Origin: Vibrio sp. ED004
Lineage (GTDB): Bacteria > Pseudomonadota > Gammaproteobacteria > Enterobacterales > Vibrionaceae
Assembly (NCBI RefSeq): GCF_023206395.1
Contig: NZ_CP066149.1
Location: 1,674,001 to 1,738,000, forward strand
Reading direction: 5' to 3'
DNA: 64,000 nt
Part shown: piece after piece, positions 17,478 through 30,339 of the stretch
Position numbering within the stretch: the stretch's first letter is position 1
How the letters are laid out: each line of letters starts with the position of its first letter
Made by a program: the position numbers and the translations under genes
Notes under the pieces: generated by a model
Told to the model about the DNA's origin: nothing
Seen by the model: only the letters and a program-made list of their open reading frames with translations
Databases searched by the model: none

Positions 17478-17640
17478 AAGCCTTCAAATTTTTTGATTGA
17501 TAACTACATATTTTAGCGTTTTATTTTATCAGATCTGAAAAATAGAATGTCAGCATAAATAAACAGGGGCTTTAACTTCTGTATATCAAACAATTTTTTT
17601 GATGACAAAAACATCACTACCTTTAGCTTAATGGCATCTT

Positions 17641-18852
17641 ATGAATATTTCTAAATTTCAATTGGTCTACCTTGCAGTTCTTTCAATGCTTGGCTTTATT
17701 GCGACCGATATGTACCTTCCTGCATTTAAGGCAATGGAAGTTGATTTCGCAACCGGCCCGGAGCAGATTGCTCTATCTCTAACCGTATTCCTTGGCGGTA
17801 TGGCAATGGGTCAGCTTCTTTGGGGTCTGGCAAGTGACAAGTATGGTCACCGCAATACGCTGGCGGTTGGTCTTGTAATCTTTACGGCAGCTTCATTCGG
17901 CTTAGCATTCAGCACCGAGGTATGGCACCTACTGACACTACGATTCATTCAAGCAATCGGTGTATGTGCTCCGGCGGTAATCTGGCAAGCCATGGTTATC
18001 AAGCGTTACTCACAAAGCAGTAGCCAGCAAATTTTTGCAACCATCATGCCTTTGGTCGCACTATCTCCTGCACTAGCACCTCAGCTAGGTGTTTTACTTG
18101 CGGATAGCTTTGGCTGGCATAGTATCTTCATCACATTAACCTTGATGGGTGCACTGCTAGTGGCGACAACAATGGCTCAGCCAAAAGAAGCGCCTGAAGT
18201 AAAGCAGACATCGATTAAGACAGACATCAAGATGTTGCTTAAATCAAAACCTTACATGGGTAATGTTTTAATGTTTGCTTCGGCATCTGCGGCGTTCTTC
18301 GCTTACCTAACGGGTATGCCAGAGATCATGGCTCAACTAGGTTATGAAGCAAAAGACATCGGCCTAAGTTTCATCCCACAAACAATCGCATTCATGGCGG
18401 GTGGTTACTTCGGTAAGCAAGCGGTGAATAAGTATGGCGATAGTATTGTACTAAGAAACCTTATTGGTTTGTTCAGCGTATCAGCGATGCTTATCTTTAT
18501 CGCATCACAGTGGGAACTGACTTCCATCTGGCCTCTACTTGCGCCTTTCTGTTTGATTGCTGTAGCAAATGGTGCACTTTACCCAATCGTAGTTAACCGT
18601 GCCCTATCAAGCGCTAAACAGAGCCCAGCAACAGCTGCTGGTCTACAAAACAGCCTGCAAATCAGCATCAGTGGCTTATCAAGTGCATTGGTAGCGGCAA
18701 TGGCTAGCCAAGCATTAAGCGCAACAGGTATCGCAGTTGTGATTTGTTTGGGTGCATTGTGGGTTGGCTACATTGTTTCGAACAAAGAGCTTTCAGAACA
18801 CTTCGCTACGCCAGACAACTCTCGAGTAGTAGCAGACGAGAAACAAGACTAG
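17641..18852 (+). CDS. punC: MFS transporter PunC (YdhC-like), probable purine nucleoside importer
   Basis: A 403-residue 12-helix major facilitator of the Bcr/CflA drug-transport subfamily. LGFIATDMYLPAF in helix 1, LLWGLASDKYGHRNT (MFS motif A) and FIQAIGVCAPAVIWQAM match E. coli YdhC/PunC well beyond the generic family. E. coli PunC imports purine nucleosides and needs PunR, which is divergent here. Older annotation would call it a multidrug exporter; context favours PunC. The ribosome site is weak. A terminator follows. Confidence 0.85.
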   Translation: MNISKFQLVYLAVLSMLGFIATDMYLPAFKAMEVDFATGPEQIALSLTVFLGGMAMGQLLWGLASDKYGHRNTLAVGLVIFTAASFGLAFSTEVWHLLTLRFIQAIGVCAPAVIWQAMVIKRYSQSSSQQIFATIMPLVALSPALAPQLGVLLADSFGWHSIFITLTLMGALLVATTMAQPKEAPEVKQTSIKTDIKMLLKSKPYMGNVLMFASASAAFFAYLTGMPEIMAQLGYEAKDIGLSFIPQTIAFMAGGYFGKQAVNKYGDSIVLRNLIGLFSVSAMLIFIASQWELTSIWPLLAPFCLIAVANGALYPIVVNRALSSAKQSPATAAGLQNSLQISISGLSSALVAAMASQALSATGIAVVICLGALWVGYIVSNKELSEHFATPDNSRVVADEKQD

Positions 18853-18871
18853 TTCCTCGTTTAACGAAAAC

Positions 18872-18902
18872 AAAAAAGAGCGAGGTTACTCGCTCTTTTT
18901 TT
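18872..18902. terminator. Terminator between punC and the diguanylate cyclase
   Basis: GAGCGAG-GTTA-CTCGCTC flanked by A6 and T7; usable from both strands for these convergent genes. Confidence 0.9.
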
Positions 18903-18923
18903 ATATCTAAATTCAGTCTCAGT

Positions 18924-20606
18924 TTAAGACAATTTCGAAGCAGCTTCACCGTCGACAATTTCTAACGCTGGCGCTTTATGGCGGCTATATTCATCATAGT
19001 TAACCACTCGGCTGCGGCCCATGTCTTTCGCCATGTACAAAGCGTTATCGGCCATCTTAACCAAAGACTCGGTATCAGAGGCTGGCTTAGGGTAAGTAGC
19101 TACACCTATCGAAACACCCAACTGACCTAATGACAAACCTTTATGTTCAAGGTGCATCGAACGCACAGCATCACACAAGGTTTGACCAAACTCAGTCGCT
19201 TCTTGCATTGAATAATGTGGAAGCAGTACCGCCAACTCCTCACCACCTAATCGGCAAGCAATCTCATCTTCACTGACGCTCTGTTTAAGTAGCGCACTGA
19301 TCTCCTTTAATACGAAATCACCTGCATCATGACCAAAGTTGTCATTAAAACGTTTGAAGTGATCCAAATCGAGCATCAATAGCGATAATGGCTGTTCGCT
19401 GGTGGCCGAATTCATTGAGTGCTCTTCCAGTTTCTGCTCAAAGAAACGACGGTTGAATAAGCCAGTAAGAGGGTCGCTCAATGCTTGTGAGCGAAGCTTC
19501 TCTTGTAAGCTCAAGTTAGCTAATGCTAAGCCTAAATGCTCTGAAACACTGAAGGCTAATTGCTCGGTAATGGGATCAATCTTGATGTCACCAACACCGA
19601 AATAAAGGTGCATGATGCCGATGGTGTTGCCATGTGCCGTCAACGGAATACACAAGGTTTGGTTGTTTTCCATCTCATGCATGTGACCACAGGTTAACGA
19701 GTGGAAATCATCATTCGATTGATGTGCACGTCCTTTACGCAGTGACCAACACTCTTCTGGAGCAAAGCTCGCGCTTCCCGGCCAAGTCTCTCCCCAATCG
19801 AGCTGAGTGATCAACTGGTTACGCGATGCACGCATCAAAGAAACACTGCCGTTCACGTTACCGAGAATTCGCGGCAAGATATCCGAAACGATCTGTTGTG
19901 CCTCGACCATGTTATTACATGCGGCAAGCATATTCGCGAGGCGGTGCATCAACTCGATTTCATGGGTTCGTTGGCGAATGCGCTCGTCTTGCTTTTTCTG
20001 TTCTTCTTCCACTCGATGAACAATTTGGCGATTGCTCACGTATGAGGTGCCAATCAAGAAGCTCAAACTCAACACAACCATACCAACCAGAATCCCCATC
20101 AATTGGAAGTTCATCTGTTTCAGTTGATGCATCGGTGAAGAGATAACGATAACGAAACTGCTACCGTTCATGGATTCTTTATGGGAGTAATAGATACGAT
20201 CAACCGAAGTGACCGTACTAAAACGCACGTCACTGCCGAAGCCTGTTTTTAGAGCTTGTTGAAATTCAGGTCGATCGCTGTGGTTTTCAACGCCTGCAAG
20301 CGCATGATCAGAAAGGTCCGTATCCCCAATCACAACACCATCAGGATTAATAACCTGAATTCTTAATCGTGTACTAGCTTGGGTAAGATTACCAATATAA
20401 TCATCAACATCTACGCCTTCCGAGAATAAACGACTATCTTCACGGACCTCGAACACGACATCTGACATCAAAGAGACAAGATGATCACGCTCATTTTCAA
20501 CAACCAACTTTTCCAGCGTTACATAAAAGCCATAGAGACCTATTAACATTGAAAAAGACAAAATAATGATCGGCAATGTTTGCCATTTCTTTTCAACCAA
20601 TATCAC
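18924..20606 (-). CDS. Membrane-bound GAF-GGDEF diguanylate cyclase
   Basis: A 560-residue sensor enzyme that should make cyclic di-GMP. Helix 1 (about residues 12-32) and helix 2 (LMGILVGMVVLSLSFLIGTSYV, about 168-190) flank a ~135-residue periplasmic sensor domain. A cytosolic GAF-like domain (about 220-370) and a C-terminal GGDEF domain follow (DPLTGLFNRRFFE, LDHFKRFNDNFGHDAGD). The active-site loop is GGEEL at residue 454, compatible with activity. The inhibitory RxxD motif normally five residues before it is absent. Start is a GTG at 20606 with no strong ribosome site. Signal sensed is unknown; it stands alone between punC and glmU. Confidence 0.9.
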   Translation of the reverse strand: MILVEKKWQTLPIIILSFSMLIGLYGFYVTLEKLVVENERDHLVSLMSDVVFEVREDSRLFSEGVDVDDYIGNLTQASTRLRIQVINPDGVVIGDTDLSDHALAGVENHSDRPEFQQALKTGFGSDVRFSTVTSVDRIYYSHKESMNGSSFVIVISSPMHQLKQMNFQLMGILVGMVVLSLSFLIGTSYVSNRQIVHRVEEEQKKQDERIRQRTHEIELMHRLANMLAACNNMVEAQQIVSDILPRILGNVNGSVSLMRASRNQLITQLDWGETWPGSASFAPEECWSLRKGRAHQSNDDFHSLTCGHMHEMENNQTLCIPLTAHGNTIGIMHLYFGVGDIKIDPITEQLAFSVSEHLGLALANLSLQEKLRSQALSDPLTGLFNRRFFEQKLEEHSMNSATSEQPLSLLMLDLDHFKRFNDNFGHDAGDFVLKEISALLKQSVSEDEIACRLGGEELAVLLPHYSMQEATEFGQTLCDAVRSMHLEHKGLSLGQLGVSIGVATYPKPASDTESLVKMADNALYMAKDMGRSRVVNYDEYSRHKAPALEIVDGEAASKLS

Positions 20607-20711
20607 CGTACATCAACCCATTTATACCGAACCACAGCCCGAATATTAACAATCTATTAAAAAAATACAATTGCCAAATTGATTATTTTGTTAGCAGTGA
20701 GTGGCCGATAC

Positions 20712-20741
20712 AAAAAAGCCAGTAGCGATGCTACTGGCTTT
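20712..20741 (-). terminator. Intrinsic terminator of glmU
   Basis: AAAGCCAGTAG-loop-CTACTGGCTTTTTT when read on the minus strand; it lies in the glmU-cyclase gap. Confidence 0.9.
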
Positions 20742-20769
20742 CATAAAAATATATTTTGAACGTTAGAGT

Positions 20770-22128
20770 TTACTTCTTAGTTGGACGTTTCCAATCAGCA
20801 ATCTTACGTTCTTTCGCACGGCTGATAACCAACTCATTTTCAGAAACATCACGTGTTACTGTAGAGCCAGCACCAACAGTTGCACCATTACCAATCGTAA
20901 CAGGCGCGATTAATTGACTATCTGAACCAACGAATACGTCGTCGCCAATGATGGTCTTAAACTTATTCGCACCATCGTAGTTACAAGTAATTGCACCCGC
21001 ACCCACGTTTACACGCTGACCAATTTCAGCATCGCCTAAATACGTTAAATGATTCGCTTTAGAACCTTCACCAAGGCGAGTGTTCTTTACTTCAACAAAG
21101 TTACCAACGTGCGAATCGTTACGCATGTCTGCACCTGGACGTAGGCGAGTAAATGGACCAACCGTACAGTCTTCACCGACCGTTGCGCCTTCAATTACGC
21201 TGTATGGGCGAATGATGGTGTTATCATCAATCTCACAGTCTTTCAACACGCAGCCGGTACCGATAACCACGTTATCACCAATGCTTACGCTGCCTTCGAT
21301 GATAACGTTGGTATCGATTTCAACGTCCATACCACATTGCAGTTCGCCACGTAGATCAAAGCGGCTAGGATCGCGTAACATAACGCCCTGCTTCAATAAT
21401 TTGTCAGCTTGTTCTGCTTGGTAAGCACGCTCTAGACGAGCCAGTTGAGAGCGGTCGTTAACACCTTCTACTTCAATTGGGCTTACTGGGTGCACAGCTT
21501 CAACCGCACGACCTTCATCGTGAGCGGCTGCGATAACGTCAGTCAGGTAATATTCACCCTGTGCGTTGTCGTTGCTTAAACCAGACAACCAACGCTTCAG
21601 ATCACCACCAGTCGCCACCATAACGCCAGTATTGATCTCTTTGATAAGCTTCTGCTCATCCGTTGCATCTTTCTGCTCAACGATAGCCACAACAGGTCCA
21701 TTACGACGAATAATGCGACCGTATCCCATTGGGTTGTCTAGCACGACCGTAAGTAGCGCGATACCACCGTTTGGTTGAGCGTCTAATAGGTTTTCAATGG
21801 TTTCAGGTGAAATCAGTGGAACATCACCGTATAGCACCAATACTTTTTCATCATCAGCGAAATGTGCAGATGCTTGATCCACAGCGTGGCCTGTACCCAG
21901 CTGCTCAGCTTGCAGTGCCCAATTTACAGATTCTTCAGCTAGAGTAGCCTTCATCTGATCACCACCGTGGCCGTAAACCAGGTTGATATTTTGAGCGCCT
22001 AAACCATTACATGTATCGATAACATGCTTCACCATTGGCTTACCTGCAAGCGTATGCAGAACCTTTGGTGTGTTTGAATACATGCGAGTGCCTTTGCCCG
22101 CCGCGAGAATTACCGCGCTAAACTTCAT
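20770..22128 (-). CDS. glmU: Bifunctional UDP-GlcNAc pyrophosphorylase / glucosamine-1-phosphate acetyltransferase
   Basis: A 452-residue cytosolic enzyme that acetylates GlcN-1-P and then forms UDP-GlcNAc, precursor of peptidoglycan and LPS. The nucleotidyltransferase domain begins [14 protein letters not shown] and has VLYGDVPLI; from about residue 250 a left-handed beta-helix of hexapeptide repeats carries the acetyltransferase ([26 protein letters not shown]). I chose the ATG at 22128, which has AGG at 7 nt and fits the family start; a longer frame of 24 more residues has no family support. It follows the atp operon on the same strand but is separated by a terminator. Confidence 0.97.
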   Translation of the reverse strand: MKFSAVILAAGKGTRMYSNTPKVLHTLAGKPMVKHVIDTCNGLGAQNINLVYGHGGDQMKATLAEESVNWALQAEQLGTGHAVDQASAHFADDEKVLVLYGDVPLISPETIENLLDAQPNGGIALLTVVLDNPMGYGRIIRRNGPVVAIVEQKDATDEQKLIKEINTGVMVATGGDLKRWLSGLSNDNAQGEYYLTDVIAAAHDEGRAVEAVHPVSPIEVEGVNDRSQLARLERAYQAEQADKLLKQGVMLRDPSRFDLRGELQCGMDVEIDTNVIIEGSVSIGDNVVIGTGCVLKDCEIDDNTIIRPYSVIEGATVGEDCTVGPFTRLRPGADMRNDSHVGNFVEVKNTRLGEGSKANHLTYLGDAEIGQRVNVGAGAITCNYDGANKFKTIIGDDVFVGSDSQLIAPVTIGNGATVGAGSTVTRDVSENELVISRAKERKIADWKRPTKK

Positions 22129-22257
22129 TGTAAACCTATCCAACGTTATTTTTATTAAGCCGATATTGTAACCGTTTTTGGCCAAAAAATTAAATCGCAA
22201 TAACCATTTAACCAGTAGTGATACGTAAAAGAGGCATTTTTGAGAATCTAGAAATGC

Positions 22258-22283
22258 AAAAAGGCGACCCTTAGGTCGCCTTT
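22258..22283 (-). terminator. Intrinsic terminator of the atp operon
   Basis: On the minus strand AAAGGCGACC-TAAG-GGTCGCCTTTTT, 29 bp after atpC. Confidence 0.92.
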
Positions 22284-22311
22284 ATCTCAGAGTCTATAAT
22301 CTTATAAAAGA

Positions 22312-22734
22312 TTAACGACGCTGTTTTGTCAGTTCGATAACTCGTAACTGAGCAATGGCTTTAGCCAGTTCACCGGCCGCTTGTGCGAAGTCTATGTCGC
22401 CATGCTGATTTTGGATATTCTCCACAGCCTTGCGTTTAGCTTCTTCCGCCTTTGCTGCGTCTAGCTCTTCACCACGGATAGCTGTATCAGCCAGTACAGT
22501 CGCTGTACCAGGCTGAACTTCTACCATACCACCAGAAACATAAATGATTTCTTCGTGGCCGTGCTGCTTAACAATACGCACCATACCAGGCTTGATAGCG
22601 GTCAGCAGTGGAGTATGACCATGGAAAATACCAAGCTCACCCTCACTACCGGTCACCTGAAACGTCTCAACAAGGCCTGAGAAAATTTGTTTCTCTGCAC
22701 TTACAACGTCTAGGTGAAAGGTTATTGCTGCCAT
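22312..22734 (-). CDS. atpC: ATP synthase F1 subunit epsilon
   Basis: A 140-residue central-stalk subunit with an N-terminal beta-sandwich ([34 protein letters not shown]) and a C-terminal helical hairpin that can insert into F1 to inhibit ATP hydrolysis. Last gene of atpIBEFHAGDC; AGGAGG lies 4 nt before the ATG, and the gap to atpD is 18 bp. Confidence 0.97.
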   Translation of the reverse strand: MAAITFHLDVVSAEKQIFSGLVETFQVTGSEGELGIFHGHTPLLTAIKPGMVRIVKQHGHEEIIYVSGGMVEVQPGTATVLADTAIRGEELDAAKAEEAKRKAVENIQNQHGDIDFAQAAGELAKAIAQLRVIELTKQRR

Positions 22735-22752
22735 ATCGCCTCCTAGTTAGCC

Positions 22753-24174
<1,422 letters not shown>

Positions 24175-24190
24175 TTAGTTTTACCTAAGC

Positions 24191-25057
24191 TTAAACCGCA
24201 GCTGCGCCTGAAACGATCTCAGAAAGTTCTTGTGTAATCGCCGCTTGACGCGCTTTGTTGTACACAAGTTCTAAGTCATCAATAATGTCACCAGCGTTAT
24301 CTGTTGCTGATTTCATAGCAATCATTCGAGCCGCTTGCTCACAAGCAAGGTTCTCGACCACACCTTGATATACTTGAGATTCGACGTAGCGAACCAGTAG
24401 TGCATCTAGTAGTGGTTTTGGCTCAGGCTCATAAATGTAGTCCCAAGCATGATCGCGTTTCATGTCTTCGCTGTCTGATTTAGGCAAAGGAAGTAATTGA
24501 TCGATCGTTGGTTCTTGTACCATAGTGTTTTCAAACTTGTTGAACACTACGAACAGGCGATCTAATTCGCCTTCATCATATTTCTTCAGCATAACGCTTA
24601 CAGAGCCAATCAAGTCTTCAAGGCTTGGGCGATCGCCCAGACCAGAAACTTGAGCTGCTACTTTCGCGCCGCTGTTGTTGAAAAATGCTGTTGCTTTAGA
24701 ACCTACAATTGCAAGCTCCACATCAGCACCTTTCTCAGACCAATCTTTCATGTCGTTCATGGCTTTCTTGAACAGATTAATGTTCAAACCACCACAAAGA
24801 CCACGGTCTGTAGAAACGATGATGTAACCAACACGTTTGGCTTCACGTTCCTCAAGATAAGGATGCTTATACTCGAGGCTACCATTAGCCAAATGACCGA
24901 TCACTTTACGCATTGTTTCTGCATATGGACGAGTAGCTTCCATTGCGTCTTGAGAACGACGCATTTTTGAAGCTGCTACCATTTCCATTGCTTTCGTAAT
25001 CTTCTGTGTGCTTTTAACACTACCGATTTTATTACGTATCTCTTTTGCGCCGGCCAT
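24191..25057 (-). CDS. atpG: ATP synthase F1 subunit gamma
   Basis: Rotating shaft (288 aa). The N-terminal coiled-coil helix contains [22 protein letters not shown] and the C-terminal helix [32 protein letters not shown]; together they form the antiparallel coiled coil inside the alpha3beta3 head. [11 protein letters not shown] is a further family mark. GGAG lies 7 nt before the ATG. Confidence 0.98.
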   Translation of the reverse strand: MAGAKEIRNKIGSVKSTQKITKAMEMVAASKMRRSQDAMEATRPYAETMRKVIGHLANGSLEYKHPYLEEREAKRVGYIIVSTDRGLCGGLNINLFKKAMNDMKDWSEKGADVELAIVGSKATAFFNNSGAKVAAQVSGLGDRPSLEDLIGSVSVMLKKYDEGELDRLFVVFNKFENTMVQEPTIDQLLPLPKSDSEDMKRDHAWDYIYEPEPKPLLDALLVRYVESQVYQGVVENLACEQAARMIAMKSATDNAGDIIDDLELVYNKARQAAITQELSEIVSGAAAV

Positions 25058-25105
25058 CGTTACTCTCCGTTAATGGTATGAGGTGGCCCTAAGACCACCC
25101 ACCAA

Positions 25106-26647
25106 TTACCAGGTCTGGGTTGCCTTGAAATCGTCAACAAGCTTCTTCAGCTCAGCTTCGATTTCTTTATTGAAAGCACCCGTTGTGTCGATCTGTGTTG
25201 CTAGATCGGCATATTGACCACGAGCAAACGACAGTAAAGCAGCTTCAAAGTCTAGAACTTTAGAAAGTTCAACGTCTTGAAGGTATCCACGCTCTGCAGC
25301 GAAGATTACTAGAGCTTGGTCAAATACAGACATAGGAGCGTATTGCTTCTGCTTCATCAGTTCTGTAACTTTTTGACCGTGGTCTAGCTGCTTCTTAGTC
25401 GCTTCATCAAGATCCGATGAGAACTGTGCAAATGCTGCAAGTTCACGGTATTGAGCTAGTGCAGTACGGATACCGCCAGATAGCTTCTTGATGATTTTAG
25501 TCTGCGCCGAACCACCTACACGAGAAACTGAGATACCTGGGTCAACAGCTGGACGTACGCCCGCGTTGAATAGCTCAGTTTGTAGGAAGATCTGACCATC
25601 AGTAATCGAGATTACGTTCGTTGGTACGAATGCAGATACGTCACCAGCTTGCGTTTCGATGATAGGAAGAGCAGTTAAAGAACCAGTCTTGCCTTTCACT
25701 TCGCCGTTAGTGAACTTCTCTACGTATACTTCGCTTACACGAGCAGCACGCTCTAGTAGACGAGAGTGAAGGTAGAAAACATCACCTGGGAACGCTTCAC
25801 GACCTGGTGGACGCTTAAGTAGTAGCGAGATTTGACGGTAAGCTACAGCTTGCTTAGATAGATCATCGTAAACAATCAGTGCATCTTCACCGCGATCACG
25901 GAAGTATTCACCCATCGCACAACCTGCGTATGGCGCTAGGTATTGTAGCGCTGCAGATTCAGAAGCCGATGCAACAACAACAACAGTGTTTGCTAGTGCG
26001 CCGTGCTCTTCTAGTTTGCGAACTACGTTAGCAATAGTCGACGCTTTTTGGCCGATAGCTACGTAGATAGAGAAAATACCAGAATCTTTTTGGTTAATAA
26101 TCGCATCGATCGCCATTGCTGTTTTACCAGTCTGACGGTCACCGATTACTAGTTCACGTTGACCACGACCGATAGGGATCATTGAGTCAACTGACTTGTA
26201 ACCAGTTTGAACAGGTTGATCTACCGATTTACGGTCGATTACACCTGGTGCGATAATTTCTACAGGCGAAGTTAGTTTCGCTTCGATAGGACCTTTACCA
26301 TCAATTGGCTCACCTAGTGTGTTTACAACACGACCAAGCATTTCTGGACCTACTGGTACTTCTAGAATACGACCAGTACCTGTAACTTTCATGCCTTCCT
26401 GTAGGTCAGCATATGGGCCCATTACAACAGCACCAACCGAATCACGGTTCAAGTTAAGTGCTAGCGCGTAACGGCCACCCGGTAGTTCAATCATTTCACC
26501 TTGCATCACGTCCGCTAGGCCGTGAATGCTAAGGATGCCATCGCTTACCGAAACGATAGTACCTTCATTGCGAGCTTCACTAACAACGTCGAAAGATTCA
26601 ATACGTTGTTTAATTAGATCGCTAATTTCAGTGGAATTAAGTTGCAT
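25106..26647 (-). CDS. atpA: ATP synthase F1 subunit alpha
   Basis: Non-catalytic nucleotide-binding subunit of F1 (513 aa, same as E. coli). Walker [28 protein letters not shown] as the Walker B region and [20 protein letters not shown] are diagnostic. The ATG at 26647 (MQLNSTEIS) is preceded by GGGGA at 7 nt and aligns with E. coli; ten further residues are open upstream but overlap the atpH end and are not part of the family. Confidence 0.98.
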   Translation of the reverse strand: MQLNSTEISDLIKQRIESFDVVSEARNEGTIVSVSDGILSIHGLADVMQGEMIELPGGRYALALNLNRDSVGAVVMGPYADLQEGMKVTGTGRILEVPVGPEMLGRVVNTLGEPIDGKGPIEAKLTSPVEIIAPGVIDRKSVDQPVQTGYKSVDSMIPIGRGQRELVIGDRQTGKTAMAIDAIINQKDSGIFSIYVAIGQKASTIANVVRKLEEHGALANTVVVVASASESAALQYLAPYAGCAMGEYFRDRGEDALIVYDDLSKQAVAYRQISLLLKRPPGREAFPGDVFYLHSRLLERAARVSEVYVEKFTNGEVKGKTGSLTALPIIETQAGDVSAFVPTNVISITDGQIFLQTELFNAGVRPAVDPGISVSRVGGSAQTKIIKKLSGGIRTALAQYRELAAFAQFSSDLDEATKKQLDHGQKVTELMKQKQYAPMSVFDQALVIFAAERGYLQDVELSKVLDFEAALLSFARGQYADLATQIDTTGAFNKEIEAELKKLVDDFKATQTW

Positions 26648-26660
26648 GCTCCAATCCCCA

Positions 26661-27194
26661 TTAAGACTGCAATGCATCGCTCAGGCGGTCTAAACGACTG
26701 CGCGCTGAGTTATCGATGACTAGGTCTCCGGCTCGAATAATAACTCCACTAAGTAGAGTCTCATCTATACTGCAATTCAGCTGAACTTTGCGCGCTAGGC
26801 GCTGTTCCAATTTGCTGCTGATATCTGCGCGTTGTTCTTCAGAAAGTTCAACGGCTGAAGTCACTTCAACGTCGATCTCTTTCTCATACTCTTTTTTGAG
26901 TATAAAGAACTCTTTGCAAACATCAGGAAAAGCCATTAAACGGCCATTCTCTGCCATCACTTTAATTAAGTTCTGACCGAATTCATCAAATTGTTCGCCA
27001 CAAATTACAATGAATACTTCAGCTAATTTTTCAGCAGTCATAGAACCGCTTAATAAATTATGAACATCATCATTTTGTGCCACTTCGGCAGCAAAAGTAA
27101 GCATCTGACCCCATTGGTCGAGCTCACCTTTATCTACCGCAAAGTCAAACGCTGCTTTAGCATAGGGGCGTGCGATTGTAGTCAAATCAGACAT
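26661..27194 (-). CDS. atpH: ATP synthase F1 subunit delta
   Basis: Peripheral-stalk cap (177 aa) that joins the alpha N-termini to the b dimer. The N-terminal helical bundle begins [18 protein letters not shown]; the C-terminal part contains [24 protein letters not shown] and the INDEL-like end [23 protein letters not shown]. Sits between atpF and atpA as in other gammaproteobacteria. Confidence 0.97.
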   Translation of the reverse strand: MSDLTTIARPYAKAAFDFAVDKGELDQWGQMLTFAAEVAQNDDVHNLLSGSMTAEKLAEVFIVICGEQFDEFGQNLIKVMAENGRLMAFPDVCKEFFILKKEYEKEIDVEVTSAVELSEEQRADISSKLEQRLARKVQLNCSIDETLLSGVIIRAGDLVIDNSARSRLDRLSDALQS

Positions 27195-27209
27195 ATACAG
27201 CCCCTTGCT

Positions 27210-27680
27210 TTAAAGTTTTGCAGTAATGTTGTTAAGAAGATCATCGTGTACATCTTTATCGATAGTACGTTCAAGGATTTTCTCAGCACCAGCTATAGCC
27301 AGAGTTGCGACTTGTTTGCGCAGGTCATCACGGGCACGTGTGCGCTCAGCTTCAATTTCTGCTTCAGCTTGCGCTAAGATCTTCTGGCGTTCTGCCTGAG
27401 CCTCTTCGCGAGCTTCATCAATAATTTGAGCTTTACGTTTGTTTGCCTGTTCAATAACCTCAGTTGCAGTGCGCTTTGCTTCTTTCATTTGCTCAGAAGC
27501 GTTGGCTTGTGCCAGGTTCAAGTCTTTAGCAGCGCGTTCAGCGGCTACTAGACCGTCAGCAATTTTCTTCTGACGCTCTTCAATTGCTTGCATAATTGGT
27601 GGCCATACATATTTCATGCAGAACCAAACAAAAAGTGAAAAAGCAATTGCTTGACCTAACAGAGTTGCGTTCATATTCAC
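27210..27680 (-). CDS. atpF: ATP synthase Fo subunit b
   Basis: Stator subunit (156 aa, E. coli length): one N-terminal membrane helix ([18 protein letters not shown]) then a long charged coiled coil. The start is a GTG at 27680 with GAGGGG 8 nt upstream; E. coli atpF also begins with GTG at the same place. The homodimer binds subunit delta. Confidence 0.97.
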   Translation of the reverse strand: MNMNATLLGQAIAFSLFVWFCMKYVWPPIMQAIEERQKKIADGLVAAERAAKDLNLAQANASEQMKEAKRTATEVIEQANKRKAQIIDEAREEAQAERQKILAQAEAEIEAERTRARDDLRKQVATLAIAGAEKILERTIDKDVHDDLLNNITAKL

Positions 27681-27738
27681 AACAGCTACCCCTCGTTAAG
27701 AATCAACTACAAAAATTTAATTAACTATTGAGAGTTAA

Positions 27739-27996
<258 letters not shown>

Positions 27997-28046
27997 TTAC
28001 GTTCTCCGATTAACATTAATAGTTAGAATAAAGCTTAAAAATTTTT

Positions 28047-28847
<801 letters not shown>

Positions 28848-28852
28848 TCATC

Positions 28853-29242
28853 CTATTTTTTATTGTTAATGAAAAGCACTGGCGCAAAGATATTAATACC
28901 TAGAACCAGTAAATAGGTCAGTTTGAGGGGAACTAATTCCACCTGCATATACATGTAGACAATAGAGAATAGTAGAACTGTGATAAGGATTTTTAGCGCT
29001 TCGCCTGCATAGAACGACGCCGCAACCAACTTAGTTGCGCGAGCTCCACAAAATAGGAAAGCACACACACAAAAAACTACATTCGCGATGACAAAAATAC
29101 CGCCACCGATTAATGCAGCAAAACCCCAATCAGGATTAACAGCTAAACCTAACCCTATCGCCACTAATATAACCGCGCTAAGCTCGATCAATAACATTTG
29201 CTTTGCAAGCACTCGTCCTGGTCTTGCTAACGCCGCTACCAT
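28853..29242 (-). CDS. atpI: ATP synthase accessory protein I
   Basis: A 129-residue four-helix membrane protein, first gene of the atp operon. AtpI is thought to help c-ring assembly or Mg2+ supply but is not part of the enzyme. It diverges strongly between genera; the call rests on position, size, four hydrophobic segments and the GLAVNPDWGFAALIGGGIFVIAN region. GAGGA lies 9 nt before the ATG. A good promoter is found about 66 bp upstream. Confidence 0.92.
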   Translation of the reverse strand: MVAALARPGRVLAKQMLLIELSAVILVAIGLGLAVNPDWGFAALIGGGIFVIANVVFCVCAFLFCGARATKLVAASFYAGEALKILITVLLFSIVYMYMQVELVPLKLTYLLVLGINIFAPVLFINNKK

Positions 29243-29307
29243 GTATTCGTTCCTCTTTTAAGCCTTCTTTACTACTCGCTTAAAAGCGTGCTGAGAAATT
29301 GGCGAAA

Positions 29308-29335
29308 ATTATACGTTCAGCCAAATTGATTGCAA
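29308..29335 (-). promoter_or_regulatory. Sigma-70 promoter of the atp operon
   Basis: Read on the minus strand: TTGCAA, 16 nt, TATAAT. The perfect -10 ends about 65 bp before the atpI start codon. Confidence 0.7.
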
Positions 29336-29411
29336 TAACAATGCAGCAATCATTTACATTTTTGTATACAAACCTACAACTTTTGTACGAAATTACTTGT
29401 TTATTACATAA

Positions 29412-29425
29412 TTGACCTAAATCAA
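29412..29425. promoter_or_regulatory. FNR/CRP-type box between parB and atpI
   Basis: TTGAC-CTAA-ATCAA matches 9 of the 10 fixed bases of the FNR site. It is about 118 bp before the predicted atp start of transcription, far for direct activation, and 10 bp after the parB stop. Possible anaerobic control; may be chance. Confidence 0.35.
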
Positions 29426-29434
29426 TTATCTCAT

Positions 29435-30316
29435 TTAGTACTCTAGTTTAGCAATAAGTTGCTCTAATTTGTGAGGCTCATCAAGAGTAATTGTCACTTT
29501 TGACTTACCGCTAACAGAACGAGTAACTGAAACGTTTGCTTGCAATTTTTCCGTGAGTCTTCGTGAAAGTTCGATAGCTTCTGTATCTTCAGGCTTCGAT
29601 TCAGGTTCAACGTCTGGTTTTAAGCACTTTTTGACAAGTTGCTCAGTTTGACGCACGGTCATTTTTTTGGTTGCCGCAGTATTTGCAGCTTCAACCTGGG
29701 TATCACCCTCTAGCGCAAGCAGTGCTCGAGCATGCCCCATTTCCAGTTGTTTATTGGAAACTAAACCTTTTACTTCATTTTCGAGCTGATTTAGACGTAA
29801 TAAGTTACTGACCGTCGCTCTCGATTTACCGATCACATCAGCGACTTGTTGGTGCGTTAGTTCAAATTCGTTCTGTAGACGCTCTAGCGCTTGTGATTCT
29901 TCGATAACATTCAGGTCTTCACGCTGAATATTCTCGATCAATGCCATCGCAATCGCGGCTTTATCTTCCACTCGCTTGATCAGACATGGCACTTGTTTTA
30001 GGCCTGCTTGACGAGCCGCTCTCCAACGACGCTCACCAGCGATGATCTCAAACTGGTCGTGCGCTAAAGGACGTACTACGATTGGCTGAATAATGCCTTG
30101 AGACTGGATTGAAGCGGCTAGTTCTTCTAACGCTTCAGGCGCAATATCCTTACGCGGTTGATAAACACCTGGCTTCAAGCAACCAACAGCCAATTCTGTT
30201 AGCTCTCCATCTGCAGACAACGCCTGACTATGAGAAGCAACTTGCTGTTTTTCACGAGCCAACGAGCTAGTTGCAAGCAATGCATCTAGCCCCTTTCCTA
30301 AACCACGCTTAGACAT
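29435..30316 (-). CDS. parB: Chromosome partitioning protein ParB (ParB1)
   Basis: A 293-residue CTP-dependent clamp that binds parS near the origin. The N-terminal CTPase/ParB box is seen in GIIQPIVVRPL and IIAGERRWRAARQAGL; the helix-turn-helix is LTHQQVADVIGKSRATVSNLLRLNQL; the C-terminal dimerisation domain ends at LIAKLEY. Pairs with parA 23 bp upstream. I found no perfect parS in the window, only one degenerate match inside recF. Confidence 0.96.
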   Translation of the reverse strand: MSKRGLGKGLDALLATSSLAREKQQVASHSQALSADGELTELAVGCLKPGVYQPRKDIAPEALEELAASIQSQGIIQPIVVRPLAHDQFEIIAGERRWRAARQAGLKQVPCLIKRVEDKAAIAMALIENIQREDLNVIEESQALERLQNEFELTHQQVADVIGKSRATVSNLLRLNQLENEVKGLVSNKQLEMGHARALLALEGDTQVEAANTAATKKMTVRQTEQLVKKCLKPDVEPESKPEDTEAIELSRRLTEKLQANVSVTRSVSGKSKVTITLDEPHKLEQLIAKLEY

Positions 30317-30339
30317 TGAGCGAATTCCTTTGGTTAGAC

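Noticed and set aside
17478..17640. PunR operator between punR and punC
   Set aside because: Several AT-rich partial dyads are present but none stands out as a LysR T-N11-A site, so no operator is annotated.
22129..22200. Longer N-terminus for glmU
   Set aside because: The added residues are not part of the family and no ribosome site precedes the upstream start; the ATG at 22128 has one.
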